Shown piece by piece: positions 16,326-25,442 of a stretch of DNA of 64,000 bases. The stretch comes from Paenibacillus chibensis (GTDB lineage: Bacteria > Bacillota > Bacilli > Paenibacillales > Paenibacillaceae). Each line of letters opens with the position of its first letter. Positions within the stretch are counted from its first letter, which is position 1. Below the pieces are notes generated by a model. The model was given only the letters and a program-made list of their open reading frames with translations. It ran no database searches and was not told the origin of the DNA. The stretch is from positions 1-64,000 of the forward strand of contig NZ_BIMK01000017.1 of NCBI RefSeq assembly GCF_004001045.1, in the 5' to 3' direction. A program made the position numbers and the translations under genes.

Positions 16326-17675
16326 CATTCCTGCATCTTCCGTATTCGGAAGCCTTCCTCCCTTAAGTCCATTGAACAGCAGGTTGAGCACGATCGCCGT
16401 CACACTTCCGGCCACAATGCCGTTGTCGACGAGAATGCGGGCCCAATCCGGAAGCACCTTGAACAGGTCCGGGCTTACGCTGACGCCAAGCCCCATGCCT
16501 ACTGAGCAGGCGATAATAAACAGATTCTCGAATTTATTCAGGTCCACTTGGCCTCCAAGCATCCGGATACCGGACGAGACGACCATTCCGAACAGGGCCA
16601 CCATCGCGCCGCCGAGCACCGAAGTCGGAACGAGCTGGGTGAGTGCGGCGATTTTCGGCACGAAGCCGATCACGATCAGGATGCCCCCCGCCACGAAAAT
16701 AACGTCCCGTGTCTTCACGCGGCTCATTTGCACCAGACCGACGTTTTGCGAATAAGTGGTGTAAGGAAACGAGTTAAACAAGCCGCCCAGCACGATCGCC
16801 AGACCCTCAGCCCGGTATCCCTTGGCGAGATCCTTGGAGGAAATGTCCTTGTCGACGATCTTTCCGAGCGCCATGAACACGCCTGTCGATTCCGCGATAC
16901 TGACGATCGCCACGAGAATCATAGTCAGAATCGAGGAGACATGGAAGGTCGGAGCTCCAAAATAGAACGGTCTGACCGCATGGAACCAGCCAGCTTCCTT
17001 CAGAGGCGTCAAGTCCACATGCCCGGTTGCCGCCGCGACCAGCGTGCCGATAATCAGCCCGATCAGAACCGATATCGAGCGGATAAAGCCTTTTGCGAAA
17101 CGGTTCATCAAAATGATGAATATCAATACTCCGAAGCCGAGTCCGAGATTCAGCAAGCTTCCGAATTCTCCGACCGCCTTGGCTCCGTCGCCACCGCCAA
17201 GATCGTTCAGCGCGACCGGAACCAGCGTCACCCCGATCACCGTCACGACGGAACCGGTAACGACTGGCGGAAATAAAGCAATCAGCTTGCCGAATAGCCC
17301 CGAGAATAAAACAACGAAGAGGCCCGAAGCGATGATCGCACCGTATATTGCAGATACGCCGTCTTTCAGACCGATAGCAATCATCGGCGATACCGCCTGA
17401 AAAGCGCATCCGAGCATCACGGGCAGTCCGATGCCGAAGAAACGGTTGCCCCATGCCTGAAGCAGTGTAGCCAGACCGCAAGCCATTAAGTCAATCGCAA
17501 TGAGGTATGTGAGCTGCTCGGTCGTGAAATGGAGTGCATTACCTACGATCAGCGGCACGATGACGGCGCCGGCATACATGGCCAGCACGTGCTGAATGCC
17601 GAGCGAGAAAGTCTTGAAAGGATTCCTGTTTTTCATCATAGAAGCTTGGTGCTGCCCTTGTTGGTTCCGTTCCAC
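16305..17675 (-). CDS. pbuX: Xanthine permease (NCS2 family)
   Basis: A 456-residue transporter with about 12 to 14 helices. It has the NCS2 signature around QNVGLVQMSRVKTRDVIFVAG split over the ninth helix region, and the early motif FSLGIQHVLAMYAGAVIVP. It imports xanthine with protons. The start is GTG at 17675 with GGGAGG nine bases upstream. It is downstream of xpt in one operon controlled by the guanine riboswitch at 18492-18560, the same arrangement as in B. subtilis. Confidence 0.93.
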   Translation of the reverse strand: MERNQQGQHQASMMKNRNPFKTFSLGIQHVLAMYAGAVIVPLIVGNALHFTTEQLTYLIAIDLMACGLATLLQAWGNRFFGIGLPVMLGCAFQAVSPMIAIGLKDGVSAIYGAIIASGLFVVLFSGLFGKLIALFPPVVTGSVVTVIGVTLVPVALNDLGGGDGAKAVGEFGSLLNLGLGFGVLIFIILMNRFAKGFIRSISVLIGLIIGTLVAAATGHVDLTPLKEAGWFHAVRPFYFGAPTFHVSSILTMILVAIVSIAESTGVFMALGKIVDKDISSKDLAKGYRAEGLAIVLGGLFNSFPYTTYSQNVGLVQMSRVKTRDVIFVAGGILIVIGFVPKIAALTQLVPTSVLGGAMVALFGMVVSSGIRMLGGQVDLNKFENLFIIACSVGMGLGVSVSPDLFKVLPDWARILVDNGIVAGSVTAIVLNLLFNGLKGGRLPNTEDAGMKEGQAA

Positions 17676-17761
17676 GGAAAGATTCCTCCCAGAAAGTGGT
17701 TTTTCATTTTACGCCTGCAAGTAAATGCATGTAAGCTGCCGATCACGGTCGATAAGGAGTG

Positions 17762-18334
17762 CTACTCCGCAAACGTGACGGTGCCGTTGTCGAGAGCCGC
17801 GATCCGGACCAGCGACTCTACGCGGTAGCCTGCTTCCTGCAGCAGACGGCCGCCCGGCTGGAAAGCCTTTTCGATCACGATGCCGATGCCGGCGACCTCC
17901 GCTCCGGCCTGCTCCACGATCCGCGCGAGCCCGAAGGCCGCTTCGCCGTTCGCCAGGAAATCATCCACGATCAGCACCCGTTCGCCCGGCTGGATGAACT
18001 TGCGGGAAACCGTAATTTCGTTCGTTTCCTGTTTCGTAAAGGAGAAGACCTTTTCCACATAAATATCCTCCCGCAGCGTGAGCGATTTCTGCTTGCGCGC
18101 AAAAATCAGAGGCACTTCTAGCTCCAAGGCGGTCATGATGCCCGGCGCGATCCCGGAGGATTCTATCGTAAGCACACGGTCAATCTTTTGGTCTGAGAAC
18201 AGACGCTTGAATTCCTTTCCCACTTCCTTCATGAGAACAGGATCCATCTGGTGGTTCAGAAACGAATCGACCTTCAGTACCTGGTTGCTGAGCACAATAC
18301 CTTCGTTCATCACTTTTTGCTTTAACAATTGCAT
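17762..18334 (-). CDS. xpt: Xanthine phosphoribosyltransferase
   Basis: A 190-residue enzyme that makes XMP from xanthine and PRPP. The PRPP loop [13 protein letters not shown] is at 120-132, and IESSGIAPG at about 58-66 fits the substrate-side loop. The ATG at 18334 follows a strong GGGGG site; a longer frame to 18385 would run into the riboswitch terminator and is unlikely. It is the first gene of the xpt-pbuX operon. Confidence 0.95.
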   Translation of the reverse strand: MQLLKQKVMNEGIVLSNQVLKVDSFLNHQMDPVLMKEVGKEFKRLFSDQKIDRVLTIESSGIAPGIMTALELEVPLIFARKQKSLTLREDIYVEKVFSFTKQETNEITVSRKFIQPGERVLIVDDFLANGEAAFGLARIVEQAGAEVAGIGIVIEKAFQPGGRLLQEAGYRVESLVRIAALDNGTVTFAE

Positions 18335-18383
18335 TACTTTTCCCCCTTCAAATCTCCATGGTTCGCATTCTCCGAAAAACAAC

Positions 18384-18412
18384 AAAAAAGCCCGCCTCTT
18401 CCAGGCGCAGCC
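18384..18412 (-). terminator. Riboswitch expression-platform terminator
   Basis: On the minus strand GGCTGCGCCT and AGGCGGGCT pair with one bulged base around a 5-base loop, and six T follow. It lies between the purine aptamer and xpt, so guanine binding is expected to favour this stem and stop transcription. Confidence 0.75.
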
Positions 18413-18491
18413 TTGCAGGCAGCGCTCGGTTTCAGGACGGACTCACGGAAACAACTCAAAGACGTCGGGACAAGCGCCCGACCATTCGTCA

Positions 18492-18560
18492 TTCCCGTAG
18501 TCCGACCATTCCGGTGATCGGGTAGAGACATGCAGGCCCATTCCTGCACATATACGAGAA
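18492..18560 (-). ncRNA. Purine riboswitch aptamer (guanine/xanthine specificity)
   Basis: The minus strand shows the purine aptamer: P1 arms TCTCGTA and TACGGGA, the J1/2 TATATG region, the P2 pair CAGG/CCTG, the conserved TCTCTACC, and the P3 arm pair CCGATCACCGGAATGGTCGG. The base after GGA in GGACTAC is C, the position that selects guanine; adenine aptamers have U. It controls xpt-pbuX together with the terminator at 18384-18412. The match is clear by eye. Confidence 0.93.
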
Positions 18561-18799
18561 GCCTTATGAAAGTTTTCAGTAAACGTATAGACAATGCATG
18601 AAGTATACCGCATAACCGGCATAAAAAGAAAGAGGTATTTGATGGAGGGTGGCGATACAGCCCGGAAATTCATCGAAATTGCTGATTTTGACCCCAATCT
18701 CGTTTATACTTGAATCAATTTGATAATAGATTCTGATGTGATAATGAGATTGTCACATACGATTCATAGAATCATAGAAAGAGTCTGGAGGTAACCATA
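18561..18799. other. Divergent region between the riboswitch and mscL
   Basis: The promoters for the xpt leader (minus) and for mscL (plus) must be here. For mscL a weak TTGATA and TAATGA pair, 16 apart, is seen around 18719-18746, followed by GGAGG at 18786. For xpt, TATACT at about 18602-18607 on the minus strand is a possible -10 without a good -35. Confidence 0.35.
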
Positions 18800-19288
18800 A
18801 TGAAGGGTTTTATTAATGAATTCAAGGAGTTTGCCGTTCGCGGCAACGTCGTCGATCTGGCCGTCGGCGTCATTATCGGCGGTGCGTTCGGCAAAATCGT
18901 CACGTCCATCGTCAACGACATTATTATGCCGCCGATCGGGCTCCTGCTGGGGGGCGTCAACTTTAAGGATCTGATCATTCCGCTTAAGCCTGATCTGAAA
19001 CTGTCTGACGGAACTCCGATCCATACGCTGGCGGATGCTCAGAAGGTCGGAGCGCCCGTCATCGCCATCGGCCAATTCATCAACGTTGTTCTCGATTTTC
19101 TGATTGTGGCGTTTTGCATTTTCATGCTGGTGAAGGGCATTAACTGGATCAAAAACAGGGAACATGATAAGCCGGAGCCTGAGAAAACGACCAAGGAATG
19201 CCCCTACTGCTTATCCGAGATCCCTGCCGCTGCCAGCCGCTGCGCTCACTGCACTTCCGTGCTTGACGCAGCTCCGGAGCATGGCTGA
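18800..19288 (+). CDS. mscL: Large-conductance mechanosensitive channel with C-terminal zinc ribbon
   Basis: A 162-residue channel that opens under membrane tension to release solutes on osmotic downshock. The N-terminus [24 protein letters not shown] and the second helix near 90-115 are typical MscL. Beyond the usual end (about residue 130) it carries [18 protein letters not shown], two CxxC pairs that look like a small zinc ribbon. GGAGG precedes the ATG. It is convergent with the gene at 19340-19651. Confidence 0.93.
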   Translation: MKGFINEFKEFAVRGNVVDLAVGVIIGGAFGKIVTSIVNDIIMPPIGLLLGGVNFKDLIIPLKPDLKLSDGTPIHTLADAQKVGAPVIAIGQFINVVLDFLIVAFCIFMLVKGINWIKNREHDKPEPEKTTKECPYCLSEIPAAASRCAHCTSVLDAAPEHG

Positions 19289-19299
19289 GTCTAATCGAA

Positions 19300-19340
19300 C
19301 CGGCAATCAGCCGGATGAAGGCCGCGGGACAGCCCGCGGC
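19300..19340. other. Two adjacent hairpins between convergent genes
   Basis: CCGGC-AATCA-GCCGG (19300-19314) and the very stable GCCGCGGG-ACAG-CCCGCGGC (19321-19340) lie between mscL and the convergent gene. Neither has a T run, so they may be factor-dependent ends or mRNA 3' protection. The second touches the stop codon of the minus-strand gene. Confidence 0.5.
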
Positions 19341-19651
19341 TACAATCCCGGCGGGCGCTGGGGCAGAAGGCTGCCGATCAGGTTCTTCAAATCCCGATCC
19401 TCCGTGTATTTCTCCTCGCCGGTATCCAGCTCCGTGATGCGAATGTACTCGTAGTCCGCTCCTGCCGCTACCGGAGTGAACAGCAGCCGGTCCGGATCGG
19501 TTAAAGCCACCTCGTATTTCATATCCTTAAACATCTCCAGCAGCTGCCGGGTTTCGGGCTTCTTCCCCTTCTCGATAAAAAGCAATCCCCTTAGACGCTT
19601 CAACTCCTGCCTGTACTTCACTTCGAAACGAACGATGCATTCCATGACCAT
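19340..19651 (-). CDS. Hypothetical protein, about 100 residues
   Basis: A soluble protein of 101 to 103 residues with mixed alpha/beta pattern and no motif I know. Two ATG codons (19651 and 19645) compete; GTGAGAG lies just upstream of the first, and neither spacing is decisive. Its stop touches the GC-rich hairpin at 19321-19340. It faces mscL and is divergent from the Nudix gene. Confidence 0.5.
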   Translation of the reverse strand: MVMECIVRFEVKYRQELKRLRGLLFIEKGKKPETRQLLEMFKDMKYEVALTDPDRLLFTPVAAGADYEYIRITELDTGEEKYTEDRDLKNLIGSLLPQRPPGL

Positions 19652-19770
19652 CTCTCACTTTCCCATGATTTTATGAACCCTATCCTTCAACCGGGCCCCA
19701 GCTTGCCATGCAATCGAACCTGCGGGATAATATTCATGATTTGAATTTGCCCGGAGGAGTTGTTGCAGCC

Positions 19771-20406
19771 ATGAGCCAGGAATTATTCGATATTTATGAT
19801 GAGCACGACCAGAAAATCGGTACCGCACCTCGGAATGAGGTTCATGCCAAAGGCTATCTCCACCATTCCTTCCACTGCTGGATCGCAAGGGATACGCCGG
19901 AAGGACGCAAGATCCTGTTTCAAAAGCGCCAGGACACCAAAGATACCTTCCCGGGTCTCTTCGACATTACGGCAGCCGGCCATCTGTCCGCAGGCGAAAC
20001 CGTCGAGGACGCCGTCCGCGAGGTGGAAGAGGAACTCGGTATCCCCGTCCGGATGGATCAGCTGACCTCCCTTGGCACCATTGATTATTACGCAACCGGC
20101 ACCGCCGGCGGCCAAGCCTTCATCGACCGGGAGAAATGCTTCGTCTTCGGCTACCTGCTGAACCTCCCGCTTACCGCTTTCCGCCTCCAAAAGGAAGAAG
20201 TCGCCGGACTGTATGAAACGGATCTGGATGACGCCATCGCGCTTTTTGAAAGACGCGTTTCCGCCATTAAGGCTTCGGGCATCCTTTCCGCGCAGGATGA
20301 AAGGGACAGCGCCCAAATTTTTGATACCACTTTAATATTACAACAATTCGTGCCTCATAAAAGTGATGATTATCTCCATGTATTCAAAGAACTGAAGAAG
20401 CTCTAG
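19771..20406 (+). CDS. Nudix hydrolase, YfcD/isopentenyl-isomerase-like
   Basis: A 211-residue enzyme with the Nudix box GHLSAGETVEDAVREVEEEL (70-89), complete in its catalytic E residues. The N-terminus (FDIYDEHDQKIGTAPRNEVH, then HHSFHCWI) resembles the YfcD branch, related in fold to isopentenyl diphosphate isomerase. It hydrolyses an unknown nucleoside diphosphate-X substrate. The start at 19771 has GGAGGAG eleven bases upstream; the longer frame to 19708 lacks a site. Confidence 0.85.
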   Translation: MSQELFDIYDEHDQKIGTAPRNEVHAKGYLHHSFHCWIARDTPEGRKILFQKRQDTKDTFPGLFDITAAGHLSAGETVEDAVREVEEELGIPVRMDQLTSLGTIDYYATGTAGGQAFIDREKCFVFGYLLNLPLTAFRLQKEEVAGLYETDLDDAIALFERRVSAIKASGILSAQDERDSAQIFDTTLILQQFVPHKSDDYLHVFKELKKL

Positions 20407-20433
20407 CGAATACTTCCGTTTTTAAAGGTAAAG

Positions 20434-20460
20434 TTAAAAGGGCGCCTTAGGCGTCCTTTT
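20434..20460. terminator. Bidirectional terminator between Nudix and TrmB-type genes
   Basis: AAAAGGGCGCC-TTA-GGCGTCCTTTT forms an 11-base-pair stem with one mismatch. The three-base loop is exactly the TAA stop codon of the minus-strand regulator gene. Confidence 0.85.
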
Positions 20461-21292
20461 CCTGTACAGACATATGCTCATCTTCCGGTGCTTGCGCCGG
20501 ATCGGGTCCGACGTATTTGCGGTAAATCCGTTCATACCTGGGCCCGTAACGTTCTGCGAGTTCTTCCCCGATGTCCTGTTCCAGTTCGAACAGCACCATT
20601 TCCTGTGTAAAATGATGAAGCAAAAGCTCCACCATCACCGGATGCTCGGTCACGAGCCCCTGCGTCGCGCAGTCCTCCCCGCGCATGCCGAGCATGCACC
20701 AGCGGCGGTCAATCACGAATGAGAATCGCCGGCCCATGTCGATCCCGGCCGGTTCCTGTCCGAGCGACGGCCAAGGGAGCAGGCGGCTGACGGCAGCATC
20801 CGTGCCGAGGCAGGACCAGAGCAACTTGACCCCGCGCCGTTCGGCATCCTCCAGTCCCTGTCTGACCAGCGATGCTTCCTCGCGCCAAACGTCCACGACG
20901 ATTTCATGCTCGGCCCGTTCGAGCTCGCGGGTTAGCGTCTCCATGACATTGCGGTCTCCCTCCACGCTGTAAAAGGGCTGCTGTTCCGTTTCCACGCGCG
21001 GCATTCTCGTTTCAATAAAGGACAACGATTCCTTGACCTGTCCGGAAATCATCTGCGTTAATTCTTCAGGCTTCAGCATGCTGTATCGGACGGGTTCCCC
21101 TGCGCTGCGCCGCAAAAATCCGTGCTGTGACAGGCGCTGCAGGGCGGCGTACACGTTTGAGCGCGACACGCCAAGCCCTTTCGCCACTTCATAGCCCGAA
21201 GATGGCCCCCTGCCGGCCAGCTCCACCATAATTTTTGCTTCCATCTCCGTAAAACCCAAATTCCGCAGATGCTGTAGCAATTGTTCCATCAT
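20447..21292 (-). CDS. TrmB-family transcriptional regulator
   Basis: A 281-residue protein. The N-terminal winged helix (about 5-70) has GFTEMEAKIMVELAGRGPSS and SRSNVYAALQRLSQHG, typical of TrmB. A C-terminal region (about 105-250) has the PLD-like TrmB effector pattern with VWREEASLVRQGLEDAERRGVK. TrmB proteins sense sugars in archaea; many bacterial ones are of unknown ligand. No target is obvious nearby, since the adjacent genes are convergent or separately arranged. Confidence 0.8.
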   Translation of the reverse strand: MMEQLLQHLRNLGFTEMEAKIMVELAGRGPSSGYEVAKGLGVSRSNVYAALQRLSQHGFLRRSAGEPVRYSMLKPEELTQMISGQVKESLSFIETRMPRVETEQQPFYSVEGDRNVMETLTRELERAEHEIVVDVWREEASLVRQGLEDAERRGVKLLWSCLGTDAAVSRLLPWPSLGQEPAGIDMGRRFSFVIDRRWCMLGMRGEDCATQGLVTEHPVMVELLLHHFTQEMVLFELEQDIGEELAERYGPRYERIYRKYVGPDPAQAPEDEHMSVQEKDA

Positions 21293-21418
21293 CTTGTCCT
21301 CCCAAGCTGCGAAAAACCCTTGTGTTTCCTATTGCGCTATCCGAATGCGGTCATTCCCGTATGCATAAGTGCAGAAAACCATGGTTACTCCATAAGATAT
21401 ATGATTCAAGGCATGAAA

Positions 21419-22243
21419 TTATATTTGTTCCGCTCCGCATCGCGGGCACCATTTGGAGCCTTTGGGGAGATCGGCCCGGCAGATCTGGCATTTGACCGTA
21501 TCGCGCGTTGAGTCGGCGATGGGCTTTTCAACCGGTCCGTCATTATTGTCCTTCCAGTAACGGATGCGGCGATCCAGCTCCAGCTGGCGTTCACGCTCGC
21601 GCTCCAGCTCTTCCGACTGCCGGCGTTCCCGTTCGTCCGGGTACAGCTCCTCTTCATCCGGCTCATCCCAGCTCGACTTGGGATCATAATCATCGAAATC
21701 ATAGGCACGTTCAGCGGAAGCCCCGGTTTCTTCCCGGTGAAAGAGGCGGACCTCATCGGAGTCTTCATCTTCAACTTCATCATTTCTGACCACGGGCTCC
21801 CGGTAAATTTTGGTTTCCCCGAAATCTTCGCTCTCGAATACGGCGGCCGAAGAGGCTGCCCGGGACTCGGGCCGTTTCTCCGTATGCGTCTCTCCGCGCA
21901 AATTCCGCCCGCAGGCCGGGCAGAAATTGGCGTCAAGCTCCACCGTACGTCCGCATTGGCACAGCTTTTCGTTCTTCAGCTCAGCGATACGCTGGCGAAT
22001 CTCGTCGATTTCCGTTTGCAGGCTGTCACATGCTTTGGAGTGCTTCATCATTTCGCGTTCGGCCGAAGTCAGGTCCTCGATCTGGTACCCCTCATAAAAA
22101 GCCCGGCCCATTTCCATGAAATGAAGCTCCATTTCCTTCTCTATCTCGGCGATTTGCCCGTTCAGCTTGCCGACTTCAACGGCTCCCTGCGCCTTTTCGG
22201 TTGCGCGGTTCGCTCCATCCTTGATACGTTGCAAGATATTCAT
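21419..22243 (-). CDS. Coiled-coil protein with two zinc ribbons
   Basis: A 274-residue protein. Its N-terminal 90 residues are strongly helical with coiled-coil character (IAEIEKEMELHFMEMG, ELKNEK). Then come a zinc ribbon (CQCGRTVELDANFCPACG, about 95-112), a long acidic disordered stretch (about 115-240) and a second zinc ribbon at the very end (CQICRADLPKGSKWCPRCG). No membrane segment is seen. I do not recognise a named family. The two ribbons suggest a scaffold or nucleic-acid or protein binding role, which is inference. AGGAG precedes the ATG. Confidence 0.7.
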   Translation of the reverse strand: MNILQRIKDGANRATEKAQGAVEVGKLNGQIAEIEKEMELHFMEMGRAFYEGYQIEDLTSAEREMMKHSKACDSLQTEIDEIRQRIAELKNEKLCQCGRTVELDANFCPACGRNLRGETHTEKRPESRAASSAAVFESEDFGETKIYREPVVRNDEVEDEDSDEVRLFHREETGASAERAYDFDDYDPKSSWDEPDEEELYPDERERRQSEELERERERQLELDRRIRYWKDNNDGPVEKPIADSTRDTVKCQICRADLPKGSKWCPRCGAEQI

Positions 22244-22657
22244 CGGTTTTCTCCTCCATTTTTCAAAAAACTCATCCCATGAAACATGTCATTTTCTCTA
22301 CATATCGAACGAAAACGGATCCTCTTGTCCCAATCCATCCAGGGGAATGAAGGCAAATGCCATTTTGCGTTCAATATATATACCCGAATTCATTCATATT
22401 GTTTTTTTTCATTATTTATTTGCATGATGAACATTTCAAGGGGATGATTGAAATCCTCTTGTTACAAAGATACCATGCCCGGGCCCTGCTGTGAAATCTC
22501 CTCAACCTTTCGCTTCAGCCTTCTCGTCCGCCGTCTTCTCGGGGTATAATGGACTGCATGCATTTTGAGGTGGTTATATCATACCAAATTTAAGGGGCGC
22601 TTGTGAAAAAAGCAATCCCCTCATAATTATGAACAGACATCAAAGGAGGATGCAGCC
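22244..22657. other. Divergent intergenic region without a gene
   Basis: This stretch of 414 bases lies between the zinc-ribbon gene and the helicase gene. It has a TATAAT at 22545-22550 on the plus strand with only a poor -35 (TTCTCG, 18 upstream), and AAAGGAGG before the helicase start. No structured RNA or small gene is apparent to me. Confidence 0.4.
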
Positions 22658-24781
22658 ATGGAAAACAACCCGCTGACCCTCACCAGCGTTCCGGCACTGG
22701 TGCCGTCTTCCTCTAAGGCTCCGGAGGCCAAGTCAGCTCCCGCCCTCACCAGCCGCGAGCTGGTGAAAGAGCAGGCGGCCGACGCCTTCTTCTTCAGGGA
22801 TTTGGAGCGCCACGACATCCTGCTGAACGCTCCACAAATTAAAGCGGTACGCCACGGGGAAGGCCCGATGCTCATTCTTGCCGGCGCCGGCTGCGGAAAA
22901 ACGACCGTGCTGGCGGCGCGGACCGCTTATCTGATAGCCGTGCGCCGCATTGCGCCTTCCAGCATTCTGCTGGTTACATTTACGAGTAAGGCAGCCAAGG
23001 AAATCAAGGAACGGATCGGCCGGATGCCCGGCGTCAGTCCCGCGGCAGCCCAGTCCGTGGAAGCGCGGACCTTTCACTCTTTTGCGCTCCTGCTGCTGCG
23101 AAGGGACGGCTGCAAGGAGCAAATTATGGGAGAGTCCCACGCCCAGCAAACCATCATGAAAATGATTCTGCGCCGGCATGATCCTTCCCAGACTTATCAG
23201 CCGGAAACGCTGCTGGCCGCATTGTCGGCATGGAAAATGCAGGGCCGGGGCGTCGAAGAGCTGCCTGACCAATCCGCCGAGGAAGCCTCCATTAAACGGA
23301 TACTGGAAGCCTATGAGGCTTGGAAGCAGGAAAGGCATTTGTGGGACTTCGACGATATCCTGCTGCAGCTGCGGCGGCGCATGGAGGACCGGATGTTCCT
23401 CAAGCGGCTGCAGAGCCGTTATACCTGGCTGATGGTGGACGAATTTCAGGACACCAATACCGTCCAGTACGAGCTCGTGCAGTATCTCGCGGCGGCACAC
23501 CGGAATCTTGCGGTTGTCGGCGACGATGACCAGACCATATATACGTTCAACGGAGCCCGGCAGGAATCCATCCTGGAATTTGATCAGATCTATCCGGAAA
23601 GCAAAATTGTGATACTCGACATCAATTACCGCAGCGACAGCCGGATTCTCGGGCTGGGCAGTGCCATCGTCCGCCACAACCGCTTCCGGCGCGACAAGGT
23701 GCTGAAGGCGGCCGGACCGAAGGGCTACATGCCGCATTACGCGCTCCCTGCGCATCCCGAGGAAGAGGCGGCCTGGGTGGTCGCTCACATTACCGAGCAG
23801 GTCAAACTGCGGCATGCCTCTTACAAAGACATCGCGATTCTGCACCGCACCGCGGGCAGCAGCCGCTCCGTGCTGGAACAGCTGCTGCTGCGAGGGATCC
23901 CGTTCGTTCAGCATGGCGGCTCCTCCGTGTTTTATGATCAAACCTTGATCAAGCCGCTGATGGATCATCTCCGGCTCAGCCTGAATCCACGCCGGATGGA
24001 GTCTCTGCCCGGCGCGCTCGGTCCGCTGTACGTTCCGAGAGAAGAAAGCCTCGCCTACATTGCCGCGCAGGAAAAGCAGGTGCGAAAGAAATACCCGCTG
24101 ATTCACCTGACGCGCTGGGAACGGCTGCAGCCTTTTCAGCAGGCGGCCGTGAAGGAGCGGATCAAGCTGATCAAATCGCTGCAAACGATGAAGCCGGCCT
24201 ATGCCCTGCAGGAAATGCGCCGCCTTTTCTATGACAAGTACATTCAGGCGGGCGATCCTCTGGTGTATACCCAATACAAGGAGATGGTCCTGGACTCGCT
24301 GGAGGAGCTGGAAAGCGCCGCGGCGCGCTTTGATACGGTGGAACAGTTTGTCACCTATGCGGACGAGCTGTCGCGGCGCCATGCGCAGATGGAGCTCCTC
24401 AAGGACCGTCATGACGGGGACGCCGTACAACTGATGACGATCCACCGGGCCAAAGGGCTTGAATTTCCGTATGTATACTGGATCGGAGCAAGCGAAGGAA
24501 TACTCCCGCACCGGACAGCCTTGAAAGAGAAGCCACCGGAAGAGATGAAAGCCACCGTCCCTGCCGCCTCCGAACAGCAGATCCGCGAGGCGGCACTCGA
24601 AGAGGAACGCCGTTTAGCTTACGTTGCGGTCACCCGGGCTAAAGAGAGGCTCTACATAAGCTCGCCCGCCTATTACCACGGCAAGCCGGCACCTCCCTCG
24701 CGTTTTCTGCTGGAAGCTTTTGGCGTCAAAGCCTCTCACGAGAATGATTCAAAGAAGACGGCTTCGTGTAAGAAAAAGTAA
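22658..24781 (+). CDS. UvrD/PcrA-family DNA helicase (YjcD-like)
   Basis: A 707-residue superfamily 1A 3'-to-5' helicase. Motifs in order are: Q-motif Q60, Walker A GAGCGKT (76-82), VTFTSKAAKEIKER, DEFQDTNTVQYEL (motif II), VVGDDDQTIYTFNGA (III), INYRS (IV), MTIHRAKGLEFPYVYW (V) and VAVTRAKERLYIS (VI). An N-terminal extension of about 50 residues precedes the helicase core. It stands alone, not next to ligA or purB as pcrA usually does, so it is probably a paralogue with a repair role. The Met at 22658 follows AAAGGAGG at ideal distance. Confidence 0.9.
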   Translation: MENNPLTLTSVPALVPSSSKAPEAKSAPALTSRELVKEQAADAFFFRDLERHDILLNAPQIKAVRHGEGPMLILAGAGCGKTTVLAARTAYLIAVRRIAPSSILLVTFTSKAAKEIKERIGRMPGVSPAAAQSVEARTFHSFALLLLRRDGCKEQIMGESHAQQTIMKMILRRHDPSQTYQPETLLAALSAWKMQGRGVEELPDQSAEEASIKRILEAYEAWKQERHLWDFDDILLQLRRRMEDRMFLKRLQSRYTWLMVDEFQDTNTVQYELVQYLAAAHRNLAVVGDDDQTIYTFNGARQESILEFDQIYPESKIVILDINYRSDSRILGLGSAIVRHNRFRRDKVLKAAGPKGYMPHYALPAHPEEEAAWVVAHITEQVKLRHASYKDIAILHRTAGSSRSVLEQLLLRGIPFVQHGGSSVFYDQTLIKPLMDHLRLSLNPRRMESLPGALGPLYVPREESLAYIAAQEKQVRKKYPLIHLTRWERLQPFQQAAVKERIKLIKSLQTMKPAYALQEMRRLFYDKYIQAGDPLVYTQYKEMVLDSLEELESAAARFDTVEQFVTYADELSRRHAQMELLKDRHDGDAVQLMTIHRAKGLEFPYVYWIGASEGILPHRTALKEKPPEEMKATVPAASEQQIREAALEEERRLAYVAVTRAKERLYISSPAYYHGKPAPPSRFLLEAFGVKASHENDSKKTASCKKK

Positions 24782-24870
24782 AGCCATTTATGCCATGAAC
24801 ATTCCTCCTTTCGTATGCAGGGCATCCGTCAGGAGCAAAAAAGGCATAGGTGAGGGAGGGATCTTTTCTT

Positions 24871-25239
24871 ATGGAACAAGGTAAGAAACGCTATTATATT
24901 TCTGTGACGCATAACCTGATCCAGGACGTACCGGGTGATTCCACCGAATTCGAGATGATGCTGACGGATGACCAAGTCACCGATCTGCGGGATCGAATGA
25001 ACGAGCTGATCAAAGATGATGAATATACCTTCCGTAGAGCGTTTGTTCCGTACAAGTCCGCCGACCACGATGACGCCATGGAAGAATTCGATGAGAAGCT
25101 GATCGGATTATATGCCTATCTGCATCAAATCGGCGACGAGGATACCAAACGGCTAATCGACGAGATGAACATTCTTCCCAAGCTTCATCAGACCGACTAT
25201 CACGATGACGGCTATGACGGTTCTCCTCTGAACAAGTAG
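24871..25239 (+). CDS. Hypothetical acidic protein (122 residues)
   Basis: A soluble protein with many D and E residues. It begins GKKRYYISVTHNLIQD and ends in an aspartate/histidine-rich tail (DYHDDGYDGSP). No family is recognised. GGGAGGG lies nine bases before the ATG at 24871; the frame is open back to 24850. It is transcribed in the same direction as the helicase 89 bases upstream and ends at the terminator 25254-25310. Confidence 0.6.
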   Translation: MEQGKKRYYISVTHNLIQDVPGDSTEFEMMLTDDQVTDLRDRMNELIKDDEYTFRRAFVPYKSADHDDAMEEFDEKLIGLYAYLHQIGDEDTKRLIDEMNILPKLHQTDYHDDGYDGSPLNK

Positions 25240-25253
25240 CCTAGAACAAGCCG

Positions 25254-25310
25254 AAGCCCCTGCCCAGTAAAAGGCTCCTATTCGAGCCCCTTGCTCCGCA
25301 GGGGCTTTTC
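25254..25310 (+). terminator. Terminator after the acidic protein gene
   Basis: AAGCCCCTGC (25254-25263) pairs with GCAGGGGCTT (25298-25307), enclosing an inner GGCTC/GAGCC hairpin; a short T run follows. Confidence 0.65.
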
Positions 25311-25442
25311 ATGTTTTTCGAAATTTCTTTATGTAAGGTTTTGCCTAAGCTCCTTTCTTTCAGGTAAAATGAAAAGAGAGCCGGAACACGGAACCGGCCC
25401 GCCATGATTTTCAAAATAAAAGCAGATATAGGAGAACGTCCA

